This document shows, piece by piece, positions 1 through 6,326 of a stretch of 8,778 nt of DNA. The number at the start of each line of letters is the position of its first letter. Position 1 is the first letter of the stretch. The notes beneath the pieces are model-generated. The model saw only the letters and a list, made by a program, of their open reading frames with translations. It had not been told where the DNA came from and made no database searches. Made by a program: the position numbers and the translations under genes. The stretch is from Pseudonocardia sp. (lineage in GTDB: Bacteria; Actinomycetota; Actinomycetes; Mycobacteriales; Pseudonocardiaceae): assembly GCA_030453005.1 (NCBI GenBank), contig JAKDLE010000074.1, positions 1 to 8,778 of the forward strand, read 5' to 3'.

Positions 1-1744
1 TTCGGGAGTCCGCTGTATTCCCGGGCGTGGCTCCCCCGCCCCGCGACTCGGCCCGCAGCCCGACGCAGCCCATCGCCTCGGCGAGCAGCTTGAAGTCCGG
101 GATCCGGACCCCGCCGGTCGATCCGTGGGTGCCGAGGTCGGTGTTGGAGTACCGCTCGGAGTAGAAGAGGTTCTGCCACTGGCGGACCATGCCCAGGTTG
201 CCGTTGTTGATGACGGCCACCTTGATCGGGATGCCCTCGATCGCGCAGGTGGCGAGCTCCTGGTTGGTCATCTGGAAACAGCCGTCGCCGTCGATGGCCC
301 AGACCACGGCGTCGGGGCGCGCCATCTTCGCGCCCATCGCGGCGGGCACCGCGAAGCCCATGGTGCCCAGCCCGCCGGAGTTGAGCCAGGAGCGGGGCTG
401 CTCGTATCGGATGAACTGCGCGGCCCACATCTGGTGCTGGCCGACGCCCGCGGCGTAGACGGCGTCGGGTCCGGCGATCTGGCCGATCCGCTCGATCACG
501 TACTCGGGCGACAGGGCGCCGTCGGCGGGCCAGTCGTAGCCCAGCGGGTAGGTGCGGCGCAGCTCGTCGAGCTGGGCCCACCACGGGGTCAGGTCGGCGG
601 TGCCCGAGCTCCGCTCGGCCGTGACGGCCTCGATCAGGTCGACGATGACCTCCTTGGCGTCGCCGACGATGGGGACGTCCGCGCGGCGGTTCTTGGAGAT
701 CTCGGCCGGGTCGATGTCGGCGTGCACGACCTTCGCGTTCTGGGCGAAGGTGGAGAGCTGGCCGGTGACGCGGTCGTCGAAGCGCGAGCCCAGCGCCACC
801 AGGAGGTCGGCCTTCTGCATCGCCGCGACGGCGGCGACCGTGCCGTGCATGCCGGGCATGCCGACGTGTTGCGGGTGGCTGTCCGGGAACGCGCCGCGCG
901 CCATCAGCGTGGTGACGACGGGGATGCCGGTCAGCTCGGCGAGCTCGCGCAGCTCGTCCCAGGCCCGCGCCTTGAGCACGCCGCCGCCGACGTAGAGCAC
1001 CGGCTGGCGCGCCGCGCAGATGAGCTTCGCGGCCTCGCGGATCTGCTTGCCGTGCGGGCGTGTGGTGGGCCGGTAGCCGGGGAGCCTCATCTCGGCGGGC
1101 CAGGTGAAGGTGGTCTGCTCCTGCAGGACGTCCTTCGGGATGTCGACCAGTACCGCACCGGGGCGTCCGGTGCTCGCGAGGTGGAAGGCCTCGGTGATCG
1201 TGCGCGGGATGTCACGGGCGTCGTGGACGAGCATGTTGTGCTTGGTGACCGGCAGCGTGATGCCGGTGATGTCGGCCTCCTGGAAGCCGTCGGACCCGAT
1301 CAGCGGGCGGGCCACCTGCCCCGTGATCGCGACGAGCGGGATCGAGTCCATCTGGGCGTCGGCGAGCGGGGTGACGAGGTTCGTCGCCCCCGGTCCCGAC
1401 GTCGCCATGCAGACCCCGACCTTGCCCGTGGCCTGCGCGTATCCCGTGGCGGCGTGGCCCGCGCCCTGCTCGTGGCGGACCAGGACGTGACGGACGCGCG
1501 TGGAGTCCAGCAGTGGGTCGTAGGCGGGGAGGATCGTGCCGCCGGGGATGCCGAAGACGACCTCGCACCCCACCTCCTCCAGCGACCGCACGAGCGACTG
1601 GGCACCGGTCATCGGCACCGCGTCGAAGATCGGCTCGTCGGCGGACGAACGGGAGGTGCCCGCAGGCCCGGCCTGCTGCGTCGGGACCTGGCGGCCGGGC
1701 GGCGGCGCCGGTTTCGGTCCGGATCGGGGCGTGGCGGTGGTCAT
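1..1744 (-). CDS. ilvB: Acetolactate synthase large subunit (3' end cut by window edge)
   Basis: Thiamine-diphosphate enzyme that condenses two pyruvates, or pyruvate with 2-oxobutyrate, in the first common step of valine/leucine/isoleucine synthesis. The frame is open from the ATG at 1744 to the window edge (581 codons; actinobacterial homologues are usually somewhat over 600). Visible landmarks are the N-terminal TPP domain with FGIPGG (64-69), catalytic Glu92 in [10 protein letters not shown], the SGPGATN loop (116-122), and the C-terminal Mg/TPP motif GDG (486-488) with N513-N514 about 26 residues later. The first 40 residues are a Pro/Ala/Gly-rich extension before the conserved core. An in-frame ATG at 1783 is less likely because it has no ribosome binding site and nearly abuts the attenuator; even the 1744 start has only a weak GCGAGG some distance upstream. 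From about residue 569 (bases 1-40) the protein no longer resembles the family C-terminus. The regulatory subunit ilvN is expected beyond the left edge. Confidence 0.95.
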   Translation of the reverse strand, partial: MTTATPRSGPKPAPPPGRQVPTQQAGPAGTSRSSADEPIFDAVPMTGAQSLVRSLEEVGCEVVFGIPGGTILPAYDPLLDSTRVRHVLVRHEQGAGHAATGYAQATGKVGVCMATSGPGATNLVTPLADAQMDSIPLVAITGQVARPLIGSDGFQEADITGITLPVTKHNMLVHDARDIPRTITEAFHLASTGRPGAVLVDIPKDVLQEQTTFTWPAEMRLPGYRPTTRPHGKQIREAAKLICAARQPVLYVGGGVLKARAWDELRELAELTGIPVVTTLMARGAFPDSHPQHVGMPGMHGTVAAVAAMQKADLLVALGSRFDDRVTGQLSTFAQNAKVVHADIDPAEISKNRRADVPIVGDAKEVIVDLIEAVTAERSSGTADLTPWWAQLDELRRTYPLGYDWPADGALSPEYVIERIGQIAGPDAVYAAGVGQHQMWAAQFIRYEQPRSWLNSGGLGTMGFAVPAAMGAKMARPDAVVWAIDGDGCFQMTNQELATCAIEGIPIKVAVINNGNLGMVRQWQNLFYSERYSNTDLGTHGSTGGVRIPDFKLLAEAMGCVGLRAESRGGGATPGNTADSR

Positions 1745-1796
1745 CTGTGTGTCTGCCTCGCTGCTGGAGAGGGTGGCGAACATGAAGCCGGAACAT

Positions 1797-1857
1797 AAAA
1801 AAGCCCCCGACCGCCGGATAGGGCGGAACGAGGGTGGCGCGTCGACGACCGAGGGCT
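1797..1857 (-). terminator. Attenuator terminator in the ilvB leader
   Basis: In the minus-strand transcript the arm at 1857-1843 (starting AGCCCTCGG) pairs with the arm at 1816-1802 (ending GGGGGCT) over 15 uninterrupted base pairs, four of them G-U. A run of six U (1802-1797) follows at once. This is a textbook intrinsic terminator, placed 3 nt after the leader peptide stop and just before ilvB. A competing helix can be drawn: GGCGCGTC in leader codons 21-23 (1877-1870) is perfectly complementary to GACGCGCC (1843-1836), which lies at the inner end of the 5' terminator arm and in its loop. Ribosome position on the leader could choose between the two. The terminator is seen directly; the antiterminator and its control are inferred. 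Confidence 0.88.
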
Positions 1858-1860
1858 CGC

Positions 1861-1938
1861 TCAGGCGTGGACGCGCCCGCGAAGTACGAGATCCCGATGC
1901 TGAGAAACCCGATGCTGGGGATCACGGTGCTCGGACAT
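1861..1938 (-). CDS. ilvB leader peptide (25 aa)
   Basis: A 25-codon ORF runs from ATG at 1938 to TGA at 1863-1861, ending 3 nt before the attenuator hairpin. It contains the cluster Asp-Leu-Val-Leu-Arg at residues 16-20, with Leu17-Val18-Leu19 encoded CTC-GTA-CTT. GTA and CTT are rare in this GC-rich genome, so ribosomes should be sensitive to charged tRNA-Val and tRNA-Leu there. Val11 (GTT) and Val23 (GTC) bring the Val/Leu total to five. There is no Shine-Dalgarno sequence, but the A of the ATG lies 7 nt past a TAGCGT -10 box, so the mRNA is probably leaderless. The peptide itself is expected to have no function beyond timing transcription. Ribosome-mediated attenuation of ilvB operons is established in actinobacteria such as Corynebacterium glutamicum; its operation here is inferred from the layout. 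Confidence 0.82.
   Translation of the reverse strand: MSEHRDPQHRVSQHRDLVLRGRVHA
1893..1917 (-). repeat. Direct repeat CAGCATCGGG inside the leader ORF
   Basis: The 10-mer CAGCATCGGG (minus strand) occurs at 1917-1908 and again at 1902-1893, a period of 15 nt or exactly five codons. In the leader frame it encodes Gln-His-Arg twice. It looks like a small in-frame duplication within the leader. A regulatory role is not evident. Confidence 0.7.
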
Positions 1939-1945
1939 GCCCGCG

Positions 1946-1975
1946 ACGCTAGCCCGCTGCCGTGGTCGGCGTCAA
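1946..1975 (-). promoter_or_regulatory. Promoter of the ilvB leader/ilvB transcript
   Basis: On the minus strand there is a -35 box TTGACG (1975-1970), an 18-bp spacer and a -10 box TAGCGT (1951-1946). This fits the primary (HrdB/SigA-type) sigma consensus TTGACa/TAnnnT well. The predicted start, 7-8 nt past the -10, falls on the A of the leader-peptide ATG (1938), implying a leaderless transcript of about 195 nt before ilvB. Confidence 0.8.
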
Positions 1976-1977
1976 CT

Positions 1978-2004
1978 TCGTGGGACGCCACGACCAGATC
2001 GTGG
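1978..2004. promoter_or_regulatory. Triple alternating TCGTGG/CCACGA hexamers, operator-like
   Basis: The plus strand reads TCGTGG (1978-1983), 4 bp, CCACGA (1988-1993), 5 bp, TCGTGG (1999-2004). This gives three exact copies of one hexamer in alternating orientation, forming two overlapping inverted repeats with roughly one helical turn between centres of neighbouring copies. The block begins 3 bp upstream of the ilvB -35 box and lies in the divergent ilvB/ilvD control region. It could be a binding site for a dimeric regulator of either gene. No regulator can be named from sequence alone. Confidence 0.5.
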
Positions 2005-2222
2005 AACAGGGGGACGATGGGGAGGTGAGTGCGGCAGTCTTCCGTCGACGCCGGCGAGTACCGTGGTCGCAGATCAGCTCGCTGCGCCCGGGTGACCGCT
2101 CCCGGTCCGCGCGGTGCTGAGCGACGGCGCCGAGCTACCGCTCCCCGCCGTCGGCGTCCGAGACCTGCCCCAGCTCGCCGCCGCCAGTGGCGGCAGGCTG
2201 CCCGACCCGGCTGGAGACTGAA
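2005..2222 (+). other. ilvD upstream region and RBS
   Basis: No convincing gene lies here. A TACCGT box (2056-2061) could be an ilvD -10 element, but I see no good -35. An 8-bp stem, CGACGGCG (2122-2129) with CGCCGTCG (2146-2153), could form in the 5' UTR. The sequence GGAG at 2213-2216 sits 6 nt before the GTG at 2223 and decides the ilvD start. Unlike ilvB, no leader peptide rich in branched-chain codons or U-tailed terminator is visible on this side. Confidence 0.45.
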
Positions 2223-4064
2223 GTGCCGGCACTGCGTTCACGTGTCACCACCCACGGCCGCAACGCCGCCGGAGCGCGTTCGCTCTGGCGCGCCACCGGC
2301 ATGACCGACGGCGACTTCGGCAAGCCGATCGTCGCCATCGCGAACTCCTACACGCAGTTCGTGCCCGGCCACGTGCACCTCAAGGACATGGGCGACATCG
2401 TCGCCGAGGCGGTCCGGGAGTCCGGTGGGGTGCCGCGCGAGTTCCACACCATCGCCGTCGACGACGGCATCGCGATGGGCCACGGCGGGATGCTGTACTC
2501 CCTGCCCAGCCGTGAGGTGATCGCCGACGCCGTGGAGTACATGGTCAACGGTCACGCCGCCGACGCGCTGGTCTGCATCTCCAACTGCGACAAGATCACC
2601 CCGGGCATGCTCAACGCGGCCATGCGGCTCAACATCCCCACCGTGTTCGTCTCCGGTGGGCCGATGGAGGCGGGCAAGGCGGTGGTGGTCGACGGGGTCG
2701 CCCAGGCGCCCACCGACCTGATCACCGCGATCTCCGCGTCCGCCTCGCCCGACGTCGACGACGACGGGCTGGCCGCCGTCGAGCTCTCGGCCTGCCCGAC
2801 CTGCGGCTCGTGCTCGGGCATGTTCACCGCGAACTCGATGAACTGCCTCACCGAGGCACTCGGGCTGGCGCTGCCGGGCAACGGCTCCACGCTGGCCACC
2901 CACGCCGCTCGCCGGGAGCTGTTCCTCCAGGCGGGGCGCACGGTCATGGACCTCGCGCACCGGTGGTACCGCGACGACGACGCGTCCGCGCTTCCTCGGT
3001 CGATCGCGACGCGGGCGGCGTTCGAGAACGCCATGGCCCTCGACGTGGCGATGGGCGGCTCCACCAACACGGTGCTGCACATCCTCGCCGCCGCGCAGGA
3101 GGGCGAGGTCGACTTCGACCTGGCCGCGATCGACGCGGTGTCGCGGCGGGTGCCGTGCCTGGCGAAGGTCTCCCCCAACTCCGACTACCACATGGAGGAC
3201 GTCCACCGCGCGGGCGGCATCCCGGCCATCCTGGGCGAGCTCCTGCGTGCCGGGCTGCTGCGCACCGACGTCCACTCGGTGCACTCCCCCACCCTGGAGG
3301 GGTGGCTCGGCGAGTGGGACGTGCGCGCGACGTCCCCGTCCGAGACGGCGGTCGAGCTGTTCCACGCCGCTCCCGGCGGTGTGCGCACGACGGAGGCGTT
3401 CTCCACGTCGAACCGCTGGTCCGCGCTCGATAAGGACGGTGCAGCCGGTTGCATCAGAGACCTCGCCCACGCCTACACCACCGAGGGCGGCCTCGCGGTG
3501 CTGCGCGGCAACCTCGCGCCGGACGGCGCGGTGATCAAGACCGCGGGCATCCCCGAGGAGCTGTGGCGCTTCTCCGGCCCGGCGCGCGTCGTCGAGAGCC
3601 AGGAGGAGGCCGTGTCGGTCATCCTCACCAAGCAGATCCAGCCCGGTGACGTCCTCGTGGTCCGCTACGAGGGCCCGGCAGGCGGCCCGGGGATGCAGGA
3701 GATGCTGCACCCCACCGCGTTCCTCAAGGGCGCGGGCCTGGGCAAGGTGTGTGCGCTCATCACCGACGGCCGGTTCTCCGGCGGGTCGAGTGGCGTCTCG
3801 GTGGGCCACATCTCCCCCGAGGCCGCCGCGGGCGGCGTCGTCGGGCTGATCGAGGACGGCGACACGGTGCTCATCGACGTCAGGACCCGCACCCTGCGGG
3901 TCGAGGTCGACGACGAGACCCTCGCCGTCCGCCGCCAGAAGATGGACGCGAGCGAACACCCCTGGCAGCCGAAGTGCCGCGACCGAACGGTCAGCAAGGC
4001 CCTGCGCGCCTACGCCGCACTGGCAACAAGTGCCCACACGGGAGCGGTCCGCCGCATCCCGTAA
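2223..4064 (+). CDS. ilvD: Dihydroxy-acid dehydratase
   Basis: Iron-sulphur enzyme that dehydrates 2,3-dihydroxy-isovalerate and 2,3-dihydroxy-3-methylvalerate to the 2-oxo acids, the third common step of valine and isoleucine synthesis and the precursor step for leucine and pantothenate. The protein is 613 aa, matching the roughly 616 aa of the E. coli enzyme. The N-terminus [13 protein letters not shown] aligns with the family when the GTG at 2223 is used, and GGAG lies 6 nt upstream; the ATG at 2187 would add 12 unrelated residues. Cluster and metal motifs are present: CDKITPGM with Cys122, [10 protein letters not shown] with Cys191/194/197, [11 protein letters not shown] in the middle, and GRFSGGSSG at 516-524 near the C-terminal active-site lobe. 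The gene is divergent from ilvB, which supports shared control of the pathway, and it ends 83 bp before a convergent gene. No defects are seen. Confidence 0.97.
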   Translation: MPALRSRVTTHGRNAAGARSLWRATGMTDGDFGKPIVAIANSYTQFVPGHVHLKDMGDIVAEAVRESGGVPREFHTIAVDDGIAMGHGGMLYSLPSREVIADAVEYMVNGHAADALVCISNCDKITPGMLNAAMRLNIPTVFVSGGPMEAGKAVVVDGVAQAPTDLITAISASASPDVDDDGLAAVELSACPTCGSCSGMFTANSMNCLTEALGLALPGNGSTLATHAARRELFLQAGRTVMDLAHRWYRDDDASALPRSIATRAAFENAMALDVAMGGSTNTVLHILAAAQEGEVDFDLAAIDAVSRRVPCLAKVSPNSDYHMEDVHRAGGIPAILGELLRAGLLRTDVHSVHSPTLEGWLGEWDVRATSPSETAVELFHAAPGGVRTTEAFSTSNRWSALDKDGAAGCIRDLAHAYTTEGGLAVLRGNLAPDGAVIKTAGIPEELWRFSGPARVVESQEEAVSVILTKQIQPGDVLVVRYEGPAGGPGMQEMLHPTAFLKGAGLGKVCALITDGRFSGGSSGVSVGHISPEAAAGGVVGLIEDGDTVLIDVRTRTLRVEVDDETLAVRRQKMDASEHPWQPKCRDRTVSKALRAYAALATSAHTGAVRRIP

Positions 4065-4084
4065 CGGCCCTCGGGCAAACCCCC

Positions 4085-4141
4085 ACTTCGGAGCCATAAC
4101 GCGGTTCTCCGACGTCGGAAACGGCGTTATGGCTCCGCAGT
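4085..4141. terminator. 57-bp inverted repeat between convergent genes, probable bidirectional terminator
   Basis: The outer ACT/AGT (4085-4087, 4139-4141) and the 14-bp perfect arms CGGAGCCATAACGC (4089-4102) and GCGTTATGGCTCCG (4124-4137) enclose GTT/AAC and a central 12-bp palindrome TCCGACGTCGGA (4108-4119). The whole can fold into about 26 base pairs, interrupted by a T/C mismatch, a G/G mismatch and one bulged C. It lies between the ilvD stop (4064) and the 3' end of the minus-strand ferritin-like gene (4148), where it can terminate both transcripts. No strong U-tract flanks it, which is common for actinobacterial terminators. It could also be a copy of a dispersed palindromic repeat. 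Confidence 0.75.
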
Positions 4142-4147
4142 GCGGTT

Positions 4148-4756
4148 CTACTCGGTGACCGTCGACACGATGAACGGGCTGGCGGCCTGTAGCACCTCTT
4201 CGCGGGACAACGGCTTCTCGAACGCACCCATGTAGACCCCGCCCTCGGGCGGCTTGCCCTGGAGCTGGGCGATGATCGCGGCGTGTCGGGCCTCGACCCC
4301 GTAGATCGCCGCCGCCGCCTTGAGCAGCTCCTTCTCCTGGTACAGCGCAGGCGCCGCACCGAGGTAGGCGCGCACGCCCAGGTTCTCGAACGTGAACGCG
4401 GTCTCCAGGAACGTCTCGCCGCTGGTGAAGGCGTTCCCGAAGTCCACCATCGGGGGTGGCACCGGGTCGCCGCCGAGCTGGTTGATCGTGTCGGTCAGGG
4501 CCATCACGTGCGCCTCCTCGTCCGTCTGGACGTCCCGGAGGTACTGCGCCGCCTGCCCCTCGAGCAGCTCGGCCGCGTTGCCCTGGCGGTAGAACTCGGC
4601 CTCCAGGTACTCCAGCGTCAGCGCGTAGTTGAGGACGTCGATCGGGCCGTCGAAGTCCCCTTCCTGCGCGAACGCGAACTTCGATCCGATCATCTGCAGT
4701 GCGATGGATGCCGGGATGACGGTGGCGGCACCCCTGACCATGTCGCGACGCTTCAT
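4148..4756 (-). CDS. Ferritin-like domain protein with Tat-type signal (second of pair)
   Basis: 202-aa predicted exported four-helix protein of the ferritin-like family that includes plant desiccation-related PCC13-62 proteins. Residues 1-30 are a signal peptide with a twin-arginine start (KRRDMVRG), a hydrophobic stretch and an AFA-Q cleavage site. The mature part has carboxylate/His pairs expected of a di-metal site: Glu49 (helix 1, NYALTLEYLEAEFY), Glu80-x-x-His83 (DEEAH), Glu124 (FENLG) and Glu155-x-x-His158 (VEARH). The ATG at 4756 has a strong GGAG 6 nt upstream that overlaps the end of the preceding gene, only 10 bp away, so the two are co-transcribed. It resembles its upstream neighbour throughout (LNYALTLEYLE, QLGGDPVP, VE-x-RHAAI), indicating an old tandem duplication. 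Metal oxidation, storage or a stress role are all possible; the substrate is unknown. Export by Tat is inferred from the signal. Confidence 0.88.
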   Translation of the reverse strand: MKRRDMVRGAATVIPASIALQMIGSKFAFAQEGDFDGPIDVLNYALTLEYLEAEFYRQGNAAELLEGQAAQYLRDVQTDEEAHVMALTDTINQLGGDPVPPPMVDFGNAFTSGETFLETAFTFENLGVRAYLGAAPALYQEKELLKAAAAIYGVEARHAAIIAQLQGKPPEGGVYMGAFEKPLSREEVLQAASPFIVSTVTE

Positions 4757-4766
4757 GTCGATCTCC

Positions 4767-5426
4767 TCAGGACTGGATGAACTGGCTGGCGGCCTCGAGG
4801 ACCTCTTCCATGGGCTTGCTGTTCTCGAACGGGGCCGGGAACGGGTTGCCGCCGGACAGGTCGGCGAGGATCGCGGCGTGCCGCGACTCCACCCCGGCGA
4901 TCGCCGCCGCGGCGGCGAGGAGCTCCGGGCTGTCGATGTTGGCGACCTGGCCCTGGTAGGCGTCGACCCCGAGCTCCTCGAACATCGACGCCGCGGTCAG
5001 GAACTTCGACTCGTCGGTGAACGTGCCCTCGGGGAACACGAACATCGGCTTGGGCACCGGGTCCCCGCCGAGCTGCTGGATGGTCTCGGTCAACGTGGTG
5101 ACGTGCTGCTTCTCGTGGTCGAGGATCGGCTCCACCAGCTCGCGGGTCCGACCGGAGAGCAGGTCGCCCGCCAGGCCCTGCATGTAGAACTCGGACTCCA
5201 GGTACTCCAGGGTCAGGGCGTAGTTGAGGATCTCCAGGTCGGTGGCCGAGCCCTGCGCGAACGCGGTCACGTCCCGGCTCGTCACCGCGACGTAGGTGGC
5301 GCCCACCCCGACCAGCGCCGCTCCCTTGATGAAGTTGCGGCGACTGGACTCCTCGCGGAACTCCAGTACCGGACGACCGCCGAACAGCCTGTTCAGCGGC
5401 CCGGAGCTTGCGGATGATGCTGACAT
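4767..5426 (-). CDS. Ferritin-like domain protein with Tat signal (first of pair)
   Basis: 219-aa paralogue of the next gene. A cytoplasmic extension of about 26 residues precedes a classic Tat motif, SSRRNFIKG (27-35), then a hydrophobic core and an AFA-Q cleavage site near residue 57. Putative di-metal ligands follow in the ferritin-like order: Glu74 (LTLEYLESEFY), Glu105-x-x-His108 (HEKQH), Glu150 or Glu151 (MFEELG) and Glu180-x-x-His183 (VESRH). The start is uncertain. A GTG at 5438 adds four residues but has the AAGGA ribosome site (5444-5440) directly against it; the ATG at 5426 leaves 13 nt and is preferred. It lies 64 bp after the sortase gene and 10 bp before the second ferritin-like gene, all on the same strand. 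It has no LPxTG-like C-terminus, so it is not an evident sortase substrate. The biochemical role is unknown. Confidence 0.87.
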   Translation of the reverse strand: MSASSASSGPLNRLFGGRPVLEFREESSRRNFIKGAALVGVGATYVAVTSRDVTAFAQGSATDLEILNYALTLEYLESEFYMQGLAGDLLSGRTRELVEPILDHEKQHVTTLTETIQQLGGDPVPKPMFVFPEGTFTDESKFLTAASMFEELGVDAYQGQVANIDSPELLAAAAAIAGVESRHAAILADLSGGNPFPAPFENSKPMEEVLEAASQFIQS

Positions 5427-5469
5427 CTTCGTGAACACTTCCTTCGTGTCAGGTCGTTCTCGTCATGGC

Positions 5470-5489
5470 GGCGTCGCCCCCGCGACGCC
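5470..5489 (-). terminator. GC hairpin directly after the sortase stop codon
   Basis: GGCGTCGC (5470-5477) and GCGACGCC (5482-5489) form a perfect 8-bp stem with a 4-nt loop, starting 1 nt after the sortase TGA. No U-tract follows on the minus strand. It may be a weak terminator, or an mRNA-stabilising stem that sets different levels for the sortase and the downstream ferritin-like genes. Confidence 0.5.
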
Positions 5490-5490
5490 C

Positions 5491-6171
5491 TCAGCCCCCC
5501 TCCTCGGCCAGCGCCCGAACCACGATGCGGTGGGTCCGGTCGCCCTTGGGTGCGCACGCGAACAGCGTGAGTCGACGGGCCGTCGGGTCGGCGGGCTCGC
5601 GCAGCACGAACTCCCGGTACTCCGACTCCGGGACGACGGTCGTGTCGGTGACCCGGAAGGTCACCGCCGATCCGGCCGTGTCCTGCACGGTGATGGTGTC
5701 GCCTGCGACGAGCAGGTCGAGGTCCCCGAAGGGAGCGGTGTAGGTCGTCCGGTGGCCGGAGATCACGGCGTTGCCTGCCTGTCCGGCGGCCGCGGTGCCA
5801 GGCCAGTGGCCGGGGCCGCGTTCGAGGACCGACGGATGCACGCCTGCCGCGTACTGCACGTCGAGCCCGATCGCGTCGATCTGGATCCGGCCGAGTGGGG
5901 TGTAGGGCCCCGGAGCCGTCGGCACCGCGGCGAGCGTGGCGGCGTCGAGGGGGTAGTCGACGGCGGCCACGGCGTCGGCGGCGAGGCCGTCGCGCAGGGC
6001 GAGCACCTCGTCCCAGGTGGGCGGCTCGGCGGAACCCACCGCTACCGCGGTGACCGCGGGCCGTTCCGGGCCGGGCAGCAGGGCCGGGACGACGAGGAAG
6101 GCGGCGACGGCGACCGCCACGACGACACCCGCGCTCCACCACCGGCGGTGCGACGACCCGATCCCAGCCAT
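5491..6171 (-). CDS. Class E-like sortase (cysteine transpeptidase)
   Basis: 226-aa membrane-anchored transpeptidase that would join sorting-signal proteins to the cell wall. Residues 15-33 are a single hydrophobic N-terminal anchor, followed by an Ala/Pro linker and the sortase beta-barrel from about residue 90 (PLGRIQIDAIGLD). The catalytic triad is visible: His140 in ISGHRTTYTAPF, Cys206 in LTLFACAP and Arg215 in HRIVVRA. GPGHWPGTA and GHRTTY-APF are typical of the actinobacterial class E group, though the usual TLTTC before the cysteine reads TLFAC here. The ATG at 6171 is chosen because GGAG lies 8 nt upstream; a GTG at 6186 in the same frame would place that GGAG inside the gene. No gene for an LPxTG/LAxTG substrate is in the window, and the downstream ferritin-like proteins lack such a tail, so the targets are probably elsewhere (class E enzymes often act as housekeeping sortases). 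Confidence 0.9.
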   Translation of the reverse strand: MAGIGSSHRRWWSAGVVVAVAVAAFLVVPALLPGPERPAVTAVAVGSAEPPTWDEVLALRDGLAADAVAAVDYPLDAATLAAVPTAPGPYTPLGRIQIDAIGLDVQYAAGVHPSVLERGPGHWPGTAAAGQAGNAVISGHRTTYTAPFGDLDLLVAGDTITVQDTAGSAVTFRVTDTTVVPESEYREFVLREPADPTARRLTLFACAPKGDRTHRIVVRALAEEGG

Positions 6172-6326
6172 CAACAGAACTCCCACGGCACGTCGTGACG
6201 ATCACTGACAGTTGCGTTGTGTTATGTGACACCAGGGGTTCGGATGGTCCCGACGTTCCGGTTCGCTTTATCGACTTGTGTCACGAAATCGACACACAGT
6301 GACGAGTCGCCGCACGATCGGGTGGT
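6172..6326 (-). promoter_or_regulatory. Upstream region of the sortase/ferritin-like group
   Basis: 155 bp without a gene and visibly richer in A/T than its surroundings, as expected for a promoter region. On the minus strand a CATAAC box is the best -10 candidate, but no clear -35 accompanies it. Two symmetric elements stand out: an imperfect 22-bp palindrome of the form TCGAnTT-N8-AAnTCGA (6271-6292), and the heptamer GTGACAC (6226-6232) repeated inverted as GTGTCAC (6278-6284). Either could bind a regulator. No clear terminator for the preceding phosphotransferase gene is visible. Confidence 0.4.

Noticed and set aside
1742..1783. Upstream in-frame ATG (1783) for ilvB
   Set aside because: No ribosome site, only 14 nt after the attenuator U-tract, and the extra 13 residues are not family-like.
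125..1798. 557-codon plus-strand ORF opposite ilvB
   Set aside because: It is Arg/Gly/Asp/Val-rich with no domain, and arises from the GC-skewed codon positions of ilvB on the other strand, whose motifs are unmistakable.
1212..1991. 259-codon minus-strand ORF overlapping the ilvB start and leader
   Set aside because: It is out of frame with ilvB, runs through the attenuator and turns into Arg/Pro/Ala-rich noise inside ilvB. Only its Ile-rich start is discussed, as a finding.
2187..2222. Upstream ATG (2187) for ilvD
   Set aside because: The family N-terminus begins at the GTG 2223, which has GGAG at proper spacing.
2029..2304. 91-codon plus-strand ORF before ilvD, with GGGGAGG close to its GTG
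   Set aside because: Arg/Pro/Ala low-complexity product overlapping the ilvD start, and the ribosome site is too close to the start. No support as a gene.
2238..4097. 619-codon minus-strand ORF opposite ilvD
   Set aside because: Shadow of ilvD: no motifs, composition dominated by Arg, Gly, Val, Asp and His.
5449..5466. Five-codon ORF (Met-Thr-Arg-Thr-Thr) between the sortase and ferritin-like genes
   Set aside because: Too short to judge and without a ribosome site; likely chance.
5296..6198. 300-codon plus-strand ORF opposite the sortase
   Set aside because: No recognisable domain, and it overlaps a sortase with an intact catalytic triad.
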